The notes beneath the pieces were generated by a model. The model was not told the origin of the DNA and did no database searches. It worked only from the letters and a program-made list of their open reading frames with translations. This document shows positions 26,640 through 33,936 of a stretch of 64,000 nt of DNA, in pieces. The position numbers and the translations under genes were made by a program. The first letter of the stretch is position 1, and each line of letters begins with the position of its first letter. The DNA is taken from assembly GCF_003952165.1 (NCBI RefSeq), contig NZ_RXFT01000005.1, forward strand, positions 372,001 to 436,000, given 5' to 3'. The DNA comes from Variovorax guangxiensis. Lineage in GTDB: Bacteria; Pseudomonadota; Gammaproteobacteria; Burkholderiales; Burkholderiaceae_C.

Positions 26640-27338
26640 TCAGCCCATGTGGATCTGCTTGGCATCTGCCTTGACGAGATCGCGCGCCGTGATCACGGTG
26701 TTCTTGCCGTGCAGCCGGGTCATCTCGCTGGCGCGGTAGTCGATCTGGCCGGCCTGCACCTGGTCGATGCCTTCGGTCATGCGGAAGGCGCTCTTGCTCA
26801 GCTGCACCAGGCGGTCCACCACGACCTCGTAGACACGCCCGATCACGCGCATGCTGAACACGGTCGCCCGTGCTTCCTCGCCGCTGTAGTCGAGCCGGCC
26901 GATGCGGCAGCGCGCCTCGTCCGCGTCGATCTCGAGCTGAGGCCCGCTCAATGTGGTGCCATGGCCTGCCCGCAGGCTCAGCTGCGTGGCGCTTTCCATG
27001 CTGACCGCCCCACGGGCCGAGGCGAGCATCAGGTCGCCATCGACTTCGACGCGCGCCACGCCGGGCTGGGCCTGCTCGGCCACCGCGGTGAGATAAAGGC
27101 GGCGTTCGTCGGGCCCGCTGACCAGCACCATGTCGCCGATCTCCGGACGCAGCAGGCAGCTGGCAGCGCGCAGGCAGCGCAGCACGCGGCCGTCGCTCTC
27201 GACGCCGTAGATGCCGCCCGGCAGCACCGAGGCGACCACGCCCAGCGCGTTGACCACCCCGCCCGCCGCAGCCGCAGGCGGCGTGCCCTCGACGGCCGCG
27301 GCGGGCCTGTGTGTTGTTCTCAGCGAAGCGACTGTCAT
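26640..27338 (-). CDS. DUF3540 domain protein, T6SS accessory
   Basis: A 232-residue protein of the DUF3540 family, found almost only beside DUF2169, DUF4150 and pentapeptide genes in T6SS spike clusters. The N-terminal half (about 30-110) is a small beta-barrel-like domain (RCLRAASCLLRPEIGDMVLV, resembling a gp5 OB fold). The C-terminal half has short regular repeats (LSLRAGHGTTLSGPQLEIDA and following) suggestive of a beta-helix like the end of VgrG. It may extend or adapt the spike; no experimental function is known to me. Its ATG overlaps the stop of the upstream pentapeptide gene as ATGA, so translation is coupled. Confidence 0.78.
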   Translation of the reverse strand: MTVASLRTTHRPAAAVEGTPPAAAAGGVVNALGVVASVLPGGIYGVESDGRVLRCLRAASCLLRPEIGDMVLVSGPDERRLYLTAVAEQAQPGVARVEVDGDLMLASARGAVSMESATQLSLRAGHGTTLSGPQLEIDADEARCRIGRLDYSGEEARATVFSMRVIGRVYEVVVDRLVQLSKSAFRMTEGIDQVQAGQIDYRASEMTRLHGKNTVITARDLVKADAKQIHMG

Positions 27339-28423
27339 GAGGAACCTCGTTTCGTCGTCGTCAATGGTTCGAAGCGGCGGCGCGCGGAAAACTCCTCGGC
27401 CGCGAAGAGTTCGGGCTCGTTCGCCAGCAGGCCGCCCCGGTCGGGAATGCGCGTGCCTTCGAGCAGCGCACGGTGCACCTTGGTGCGCATCAGCGTAGCA
27501 CCGTGGAAGTCGGCGTCGTGCAGGTCCGCGTAGGAGAAATCCGCATACGTGAGCCGGGCCTGCGTGAAGCGGGCCTCGCCGCAGCGCGCGCGGTGGAAGA
27601 TGCATTGCTCCAGGTCGGCCGAGGAGAAATCGGCCTTCTCCAGCTTTGCGTCGATCCAGATGCTCTGCGTGAAGACGCCGGCCGTGCAGGCCGCGCCCGC
27701 GAACTGCACGAACGGAAAGAGGCACTGCTGCGCCTGGACGCGCCGCAGGTTGGCGCCTTCCATCAGGGCACCTTTGAAGTTGCAGCGCGCGAGCGATGCG
27801 CCTTCGAAATCGCAGTGCCGAAGATCGGCGTCGGTGAACTGGCATGACTCGAAGCGCAGCCCGCGCAGCACCTGCCCCGACAGGTCGCACTCCGTGAAGA
27901 TGGCCTTGTCGAAGTCGCAGCCGGCGAACACCGCGGTGCGCAGGTCGGCCTGGTAGAAGGTCGCCTTCGGCAGCGCAGTGCCCGTGAAATCGGTGCGCTC
28001 GAGCGTGCAGCCGTAGAAGATCAGCGATTCCGACACGGCACCGCGCAAGGACGCGCCATCGAGCGCGCAGTGATCGAAGCTGGCAACGCCGGCATCCACG
28101 CGCTGCATGCTCGCGCCCGACAGGTCGCAGCGATGGAAGGTCACGTCCCGGAGCACGGCATCGTCCAGCCCGGCGTCCGCCGCCTCGCAGGCATTGAAGA
28201 CGCAGTCGGCCAAGTTGGCGGAGCCGAGGGCGGCGCCCTCGAACCGGCATTCGTCGAACACGCTCCCCTCCAGGTTGGCGCCCTCCAGCTCGACGCCGGT
28301 GAAGTCGCTGTGCGCGAACAATCCGCCGGAGAGGTCGAGCCCGCGCAGGTCGAGGCCCCGCAGCGACCGCTCCCTGATCTCCTGTCCGCCCTTGACCATG
28401 GCCTGCAATCGCGTGGGTGTCAT
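27335..28423 (-). CDS. Pentapeptide-repeat protein, T6SS accessory
   Basis: A 362-residue protein made almost wholly of pentapeptide repeats of the A(D/N)LXX type from about residue 25 to 320, for example LRGLDLRGLDLSGG and FSSADLEQCIFHRARC. They should fold as a right-handed quadrilateral beta-helix of roughly 15 coils. The C-terminal 40 residues are non-repetitive and charged. It is coupled by 4-bp overlaps both to the DUF2169 gene upstream and the DUF3540 gene downstream. Some pentapeptide proteins mimic DNA and inhibit gyrase; in T6SS clusters they more likely act as scaffold or cargo. No toxin motif is visible. Confidence 0.85.
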   Translation of the reverse strand: MTPTRLQAMVKGGQEIRERSLRGLDLRGLDLSGGLFAHSDFTGVELEGANLEGSVFDECRFEGAALGSANLADCVFNACEAADAGLDDAVLRDVTFHRCDLSGASMQRVDAGVASFDHCALDGASLRGAVSESLIFYGCTLERTDFTGTALPKATFYQADLRTAVFAGCDFDKAIFTECDLSGQVLRGLRFESCQFTDADLRHCDFEGASLARCNFKGALMEGANLRRVQAQQCLFPFVQFAGAACTAGVFTQSIWIDAKLEKADFSSADLEQCIFHRARCGEARFTQARLTYADFSYADLHDADFHGATLMRTKVHRALLEGTRIPDRGGLLANEPELFAAEEFSARRRFEPLTTTKRGSS

Positions 28424-31086
28424 GCGGTCTTCTCTTCGGGCTTGCGCCGTGGCACCGTCTTGACCTGCTCGGTGTAGGCCTCGTCGAAGCGGGTCGTGTC
28501 GTCGATCAGGCACTGCCCGAGGTCGGCCTGGAACAGGTTGGCCCGAAGGAAGTCGGCCGAAACCAGCACGGCCTTGTCGAGGTTCGCGGCAATGAGGTTG
28601 ATGTCCACCAGCGAAGCCGCGGTGAGGTCGGTGCGAACGAACATGCAGTTCATGGCGTCCGCACGGTGCAGCACGGCGCCGCGCATCGATGCGTTCGAGA
28701 AGTCGCTGTTGTCCAGCTTCGCCTGCGTGAAGTCGGCTTCGTCGAGCCGCGCGTCGCGCAGGCTGCAGTCGACCAGCGAGGCATCGCGGAAACAGGCATG
28801 CCGCAGCACCGCCTCGCCCACGAAGCAGGTGCTGTCGATCCGCGCTGCCGAGAAGTCGATGCCGCCATCGCAGCGGGTGTCGGTCCAGTCGCAGGTCTCG
28901 AGCTGTGCGCCGATGAAGCTCAGCTCCTGTACCGCGCATTCGATCCACGATGCCTTGTACAGGCGCGCGCGGTCGAAGCGCACCACCCGCAGTTCGGTGC
29001 CGTCGTCGAAATCGACGGCCGAGAGCCTGGCATCCTCGAAGCTGCAGCCCTCGATGCGCGCCTGACTCAGCACCAGGTTGTCCATGGCCGCTTCCGCAAA
29101 ATCGCAGCCGCTCGCATGGAGCTGGTCGAGCGTGGTTCCGTCGAAGCGGGACCGGCTGAAGTCGGCCGATTCGGCATGCACAAGCGCCATGTTGGCCTTG
29201 GCGAAGTTCGCGCCCTGCAGCGAAGTGCGCACGAACATGGCACGCACGAGCAGCGCCTGCGACATGTCGGCGTCGTCGAGGCAGCTGCCGGTGAAGTCCG
29301 CGCTTTCGAGCAGGGTCTCGTGCCAGCGCGTGCCGCGCAGGTCCATGCCGGAGAGATCGGCACCTGTCAGGTCCATGCCCGAAAAATCGCGCGAGCCTGC
29401 AAGGATGGAGGCGACCTGCTCGCGCACCCGTTGCGCCGCTTCCGAGGGCATGGGGTCGGCGGCATCCTGGTATTGGGCCGTGCGCCGGTAGTTCGCGAGC
29501 AGCTTCTCGTCCGCCCCCTCGATCATCCGCTTCATCTGCGCCCTGGCTTCGGCCGTCATCGGGGTCGCCCCGCCCGCATGGTTGTCGCTCGCCATTCGCT
29601 CGACGCGCGGCCACATGTCGAAGCGCGGCGGGCCCTTGGGCTTCGTCGAGGCGGCCTCGGCGACGAACGTGGATGTATCGAATCCGGCCTTGCGCGACTC
29701 GGGAGCATTGGCCTTTGCCGCACGGTCGATTTCCTCGCGGGCCTCGTCGAGCTTGCGGCGCTGGTCGGCGATCGACTGGCGCATCTTCGCGATGAAGGCG
29801 GGCAGCTCGCGCAGCGTCGGCAAGGCTGGGTCGGCGGGCACGGCCTTCTCGTATTCGGAAGTGTCCACGCCGGCCGCGCGGGCCTTCGCGTCCAGCTCGG
29901 CACTCAGTTGCTTCGCGCGTGCCTGCATGTTGCGCTTGAGCGGACTCGGCGGCGGCATCGCCGCGTCGAGATCCGGCCACGGGCCGATGATGCGCTCCGG
30001 CATCAGCTGCTCGTCGCGCATGAAATAGAGCGCGCGGTCTTCCGACTCGCAGCGCGTGACCAGCGTCTCCCGGTAGCCTTCGAGCGGAAGCGGCGCCTCG
30101 ACGCCCTCCTCGAGCGCGACCATCGCATGGCTGATGTCGGCCGCGTCGTCCTCGGCGATCGGAGTCACGCCGTGAAAGATCAGGGCAACGCGTTCCAGGT
30201 GCGGAAAGAACCAGGCCGTGCTCAAGGCGAGCGGAAAGTCCTCCAGCGCCGCGCCGTCCAGCGGGCGCGGATGATGCGCGCCGCGGACCACGAAGCCGCG
30301 CACGCGCCAGTCGGGCAGGCGTCCCGACAGCACGGGATGCACCGGGTGCATGTTGACGATCTCGAACGCGGCGCCCTCGAGGCCGCCTTCCGCCGGGGTG
30401 AGCCACTGGTCTTCGGGCGCGACGTTGAAATAGCGCCAATCCATGTCGGAGGCATAGCCGGGAAACAGGTGCTGCTTCCAATGCTCGTCGTAGTTGCGCC
30501 CGAGGCGCGCCGCCCTCGAGGGACGGGTTTCGTCCAGGGCACCGAAGCCCGCGGGCGCGCGGACCTCGTCGGGCCGGTTCAGGCGCTGCGCAGGCAGCTC
30601 GATGTTCGGCAGGCGCCGCGTGCGAAGCCCGTTGACGACCTCGTCGTGCAGGCCGATGCCGACGGGGTTTTCCGCATGCCCGGGTCCGCCGAAGGCATGG
30701 CGCCAGTCGATGGGCATCGCATCGAAGGGCCGCGGCGCGGTGGCCCGGCCGTCGAGCCAGAACCGGTCGCCCGATACGTGCAGCGTCTTGCGCCGGCCCT
30801 GCAGCTGCACCGAGACTGCGCACTGGGTCTTGTCCTGCTGGTGGTGCGTGTAGGCGTTGCCCGTGACGAGGAATTCGGGTCCGGCCTTGGGCATGCCCGC
30901 ATCGAAGGCGAAGTCGTTGCCGAGCTCCGCGGCGAGGGTCTTCCAGATCTCGGGCTCAGGCACCAGGCGCGCGTCGGCGGCGAGGCCGTCCGCCATGGCG
31001 ATGGCCGTCATCGAAAGCCAGTGGCGCTGGTCCTTCGGAAAGGGGCGGGTGAGCATGCTGACGCGCAGCGGCTTGATGATCTTCAT
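28420..31086 (-). CDS. DUF2169 domain fused to pentapeptide repeats
   Basis: An 888-residue fusion. The N-terminal DUF2169 domain (about 1-330) has the family landmarks HVSGDRFWLDG, MPIDWRHAFGG and MDWRYFNVAPEDQW. DUF2169 proteins act as adaptors or chaperones that load effectors onto VgrG/PAAR spikes in Agrobacterium and others. A helical, Lys/Ala-rich middle (about 400-560) is probably coiled coil. The C-terminal third (about 600-870) is pentapeptide repeats (SGMDLTGADLSGMDLRG). The ATG at 31086 overlaps the stop of the small membrane-protein gene as TGATG. Fusion of adaptor and long beta-helix suggests a carrier role in the spike; that is inference. Confidence 0.85.
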   Translation of the reverse strand: MKIIKPLRVSMLTRPFPKDQRHWLSMTAIAMADGLAADARLVPEPEIWKTLAAELGNDFAFDAGMPKAGPEFLVTGNAYTHHQQDKTQCAVSVQLQGRRKTLHVSGDRFWLDGRATAPRPFDAMPIDWRHAFGGPGHAENPVGIGLHDEVVNGLRTRRLPNIELPAQRLNRPDEVRAPAGFGALDETRPSRAARLGRNYDEHWKQHLFPGYASDMDWRYFNVAPEDQWLTPAEGGLEGAAFEIVNMHPVHPVLSGRLPDWRVRGFVVRGAHHPRPLDGAALEDFPLALSTAWFFPHLERVALIFHGVTPIAEDDAADISHAMVALEEGVEAPLPLEGYRETLVTRCESEDRALYFMRDEQLMPERIIGPWPDLDAAMPPPSPLKRNMQARAKQLSAELDAKARAAGVDTSEYEKAVPADPALPTLRELPAFIAKMRQSIADQRRKLDEAREEIDRAAKANAPESRKAGFDTSTFVAEAASTKPKGPPRFDMWPRVERMASDNHAGGATPMTAEARAQMKRMIEGADEKLLANYRRTAQYQDAADPMPSEAAQRVREQVASILAGSRDFSGMDLTGADLSGMDLRGTRWHETLLESADFTGSCLDDADMSQALLVRAMFVRTSLQGANFAKANMALVHAESADFSRSRFDGTTLDQLHASGCDFAEAAMDNLVLSQARIEGCSFEDARLSAVDFDDGTELRVVRFDRARLYKASWIECAVQELSFIGAQLETCDWTDTRCDGGIDFSAARIDSTCFVGEAVLRHACFRDASLVDCSLRDARLDEADFTQAKLDNSDFSNASMRGAVLHRADAMNCMFVRTDLTAASLVDINLIAANLDKAVLVSADFLRANLFQADLGQCLIDDTTRFDEAYTEQVKTVPRRKPEEKTA

Positions 31087-31520
31087 CAGTCGGTACTGGG
31101 TATCTCGAGTTGCGTGCGATCTCGGTCGATCGCCACCTGAGGCGGCTCGTCGTCGGAATGGACCACGTGGACCTTGCGCCCCGCAGTGAAGTTGGCGATC
31201 AGCTCGGTGTCGATGAAGGTGCGCACGCTGGCGTCGCGGCGCTGGCCGGCGGCGTCGCTGAACGTCAGCCGCAGCTCCGCGGCGGCCATGTCGGCCGCAT
31301 GACGCCCGCGCATGATGAGGCGGTCGGGCGGGCGCGCGATGCCGAGGATCTCGGCCTCGGTGCGCCGCCCATGGGCGCGCAGCTGCTCCCACAGCTTCTC
31401 CTCGCCGCGAAAGCGCGCGCTGGTGACCACGCTGCCGCCGATGAGCAGCACGGCCAGCACGACGGCGGCCAGCGCCACGAGGTCCCCGACGCTCATGCCG
31501 AGGATGTCGGCCCACTGCAT
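31086..31520 (-). CDS. Small single-pass membrane protein, DUF3592-like
   Basis: A 144-residue protein with one N-terminal membrane helix (about residues 10-33, VGDLVALAAVVLAVLLIGGS) and a soluble C-terminal part that looks like an all-beta domain, with strands such as RTEAEILGIARPP and GRKVHVVHSDDEPPQVA. The pattern resembles DUF3592 proteins, whose function is unknown. It is translationally coupled to the DUF2169 fusion gene and lies 49 bp after the first vgrG stop. In T6SS clusters a small membrane protein beside the spike genes can be an immunity protein, but no partner toxin is recognisable here. I therefore leave the role open. Confidence 0.6.
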   Translation of the reverse strand: MQWADILGMSVGDLVALAAVVLAVLLIGGSVVTSARFRGEEKLWEQLRAHGRRTEAEILGIARPPDRLIMRGRHAADMAAAELRLTFSDAAGQRRDASVRTFIDTELIANFTAGRKVHVVHSDDEPPQVAIDRDRTQLEIPSTD

Positions 31521-31569
31521 GCGAGCATCCTTTCGATCCGGGGCGTTGCGCAGCCGGGGTGCGAGCGCC

Positions 31570-33897
31570 TCATGTGTTGTTCTCCAGCCCGGTGCTGGTC
31601 GATTCGGTTCCGCCGGCGTTGGCGGTGACGACGCTCTTCTTCCTCTTCAGCGCCTTGAGCTTGGGCCTGTACTTGGCCTCCAGCCAGTTGACACCGGAGA
31701 TGTTCACGAACAGGCTCTGGATCAGCCAGTTGATGCCCGAGAACTGCATCTTGTTGCCATACCGGTCGAAGCTCCAGGCATAGGCGAGCGCCTGGCGCTT
31801 GGTGCCCTCCATCAGCATGCGCTGCCACCAGTTGTCGGTGTCGCCCTTCATGATCTGGGTGGGCGTGTTGTAGACGCTCACGGTCGCGTTGAGCTTGAAG
31901 TTCGTCACGTTGATCTCGGACGTCGTGCTGTTGTAGGTGATGTCGGGAGCGGTAACCGTCTTGGGGCCGGTGACCACCGTGTTGTCGGGACCGAGCACCA
32001 GCTTGCCGTCGATGGCATTGATGATCTCCACGCGGCCCGCGCACGTGATGCGGATGTCGGCACCTGTCACGAGGCGCAGCACCGCGCCATTGACGGTGAC
32101 GATCACGTCGCCGTTGACGGTCTCGTCGATGCCGCCGGTGACCGTGCGCCGCTCGCCGCCGCTGATGATCTCGGTGGCGCCGCCGGTGATGGTGCGCTTC
32201 TCGCCGTCCGATACGCTTTCGATCGCGCCGCCGGTCACGGTGCGCGTCTCTCCGCCATCGATGGTCTCCACCGCGCCCTGCGTGATGTGGCGCTCCTCGC
32301 CGGACTCGAAGGTGGAAGACTCGTGACCCTTGATCAGCGTGGTGCGCGTGCCGCCGGTGGTGTGGGTCTCGTCGGCCTCGACCTCGGTGTCGAGGTTGCG
32401 CTGCGCATGCAGCAGCACCTGCTCGGCGCCCATCCTGTCCTCGAACACGATGGCGTTGGCGTCCGCGGGTGTGCCGCCGGGGGTCGAGCGCGACACGATG
32501 CCGCTCTTGGTGGCTTCCGCTGGCAGGTCGAAGGGCGGCATGCAATCGGTGTTGTAGACACGCCCGATCACGATGGGCCGGTCCACGCGCCCGCCGATGA
32601 AGTCGACCACCACCTCCTGGCCCACGCGCGGCACGTGCACCGTGCCGAAGCCGTCCCCGGCCCAAGCCTGCGACACGCGCACCCAGGCAGAGCTGTCCTG
32701 GTTGGACTGCCCCTGGCGGTCCCAGCGGAACTGCAGCTTCACGCGGCCGTACTCGTCGGTCCAGATTTCCTGTCCGGCCGGGCCGACCACGGTGGCGGTC
32801 TGCGGCCCGGTGACCAGGGGCATCGGCGTGCCGCGCGGCGCACGGAAAGGCAGGGCCGCGGGCTGCGCCACGAATCCGAAGCTGTAGCGGCCCCGGCCCT
32901 CGTCGCTCGCATAGCCGGCCTCGCGAAGGTCGTACGCCACCGACACCAGCAGGTATTCGCGGTTGTCGGCATCGCGCGGCGCGCCGCGCATCGTGAAGCG
33001 CCAGCCGGGCGCCATGCCGCGCACGGTGGCATGGCCGTCGCTGCGCTCCGACAGCGCCTGCGCCTCCTCGAGCCGCACGCGCGCGTAGTGCTCGCCCTGG
33101 CCCGGCGCTGCGTAATCGCCCATCCACTCGTACATGTCGTGGCCATCCTGGCTCGCGCCGATCGGCAACTTCCGCACGCTGAACATGTCGGCCCTGGGCA
33201 TGGTGAAGTTGAAGTCGCCCACCGCATAGCTGCCGGTGCGCAGCTCGGCGCTGGGCTGCCAGGCATCGACGACCTCGAGGTCGTCCCCGATCGGACGGTC
33301 GGCCGCGAAGAAGTCGATGCAGCCGTAGTCGGGCAACTCGTCATGGCCGGAGATGTCGTCGGCCATCACCAGCGTGTGCTGGTTCCTCTCGTGCTTGAAG
33401 TAGTAGTAGATGCCTTCGAGCTCCATCAACCGGCTGACGAACGCGAAGTCGGTCTCGTTGAACTGCGCGCAGTAGTCCCAGGCGCGGTAGTCGCCGCAGA
33501 GCCGGTTCTCGAACACGAAGCCGTAGACGTCCAGCACCTCTGCAATGATCTGCACCGCGCTCTTGCCCTGGAACACGCGGCTGTTGCTCGCCCGGGTGAG
33601 ATACCAGAGCCACGGACGCACTGTCGCGCGGTAGATGGTGTGGCGAGTCCTTCCGCCCTCGCGCCCCACCACGGTGAAGCGTGCGACATGGCCGTGCAGG
33701 AAGCGCGGGGCGCCCGCGGTCCGTATCTCGAGCGCGAGCGGCTTGCCCAGCAGGGACTTCGCATCGATCGAGGCGTTGGCGCTCAGCAGTTCGACCTCGA
33801 ACTCGAAGAGCTGCGACAGTCCCTCGCTGCCTCGCATCGAGCGAAACAGCAGCTGGTCGTCACCCAGCGGGGTATGGGCGCGGACGATTCTGTCCAT
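31570..33897 (-). CDS. vgrG: T6SS spike protein VgrG (copy 1)
   Basis: A 775-residue VgrG, the trimeric spike (gp27-gp5 fold). The gp27-like part covers about 1-370 (opening RAHTPLGDDQLLFRSMRGSE; DFAFVSRLMELEGIYYYFKH). The gp5 OB domain begins at WTDEYGRVKLQFRWD near 377 and ends near the IGRVYN motif at 442. From about 465 to 640 there are short regular repeats ending in -TVTGGA or -TITGGA patterns, expected to form the triple-stranded needle. A tail of about 95 residues from 675 differs from the other two copies. The central region is only similar to, not identical with, the other two genes. No enzymatic domain is visible. It is the third and last of the tandem vgrG genes. Confidence 0.95.
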   Translation of the reverse strand: MDRIVRAHTPLGDDQLLFRSMRGSEGLSQLFEFEVELLSANASIDAKSLLGKPLALEIRTAGAPRFLHGHVARFTVVGREGGRTRHTIYRATVRPWLWYLTRASNSRVFQGKSAVQIIAEVLDVYGFVFENRLCGDYRAWDYCAQFNETDFAFVSRLMELEGIYYYFKHERNQHTLVMADDISGHDELPDYGCIDFFAADRPIGDDLEVVDAWQPSAELRTGSYAVGDFNFTMPRADMFSVRKLPIGASQDGHDMYEWMGDYAAPGQGEHYARVRLEEAQALSERSDGHATVRGMAPGWRFTMRGAPRDADNREYLLVSVAYDLREAGYASDEGRGRYSFGFVAQPAALPFRAPRGTPMPLVTGPQTATVVGPAGQEIWTDEYGRVKLQFRWDRQGQSNQDSSAWVRVSQAWAGDGFGTVHVPRVGQEVVVDFIGGRVDRPIVIGRVYNTDCMPPFDLPAEATKSGIVSRSTPGGTPADANAIVFEDRMGAEQVLLHAQRNLDTEVEADETHTTGGTRTTLIKGHESSTFESGEERHITQGAVETIDGGETRTVTGGAIESVSDGEKRTITGGATEIISGGERRTVTGGIDETVNGDVIVTVNGAVLRLVTGADIRITCAGRVEIINAIDGKLVLGPDNTVVTGPKTVTAPDITYNSTTSEINVTNFKLNATVSVYNTPTQIMKGDTDNWWQRMLMEGTKRQALAYAWSFDRYGNKMQFSGINWLIQSLFVNISGVNWLEAKYRPKLKALKRKKSVVTANAGGTESTSTGLENNT

Positions 33898-33936
33898 GGC
33901 GGCTTTCCTTTCCTGCGGCTTCGGCGGATCGGCTCT

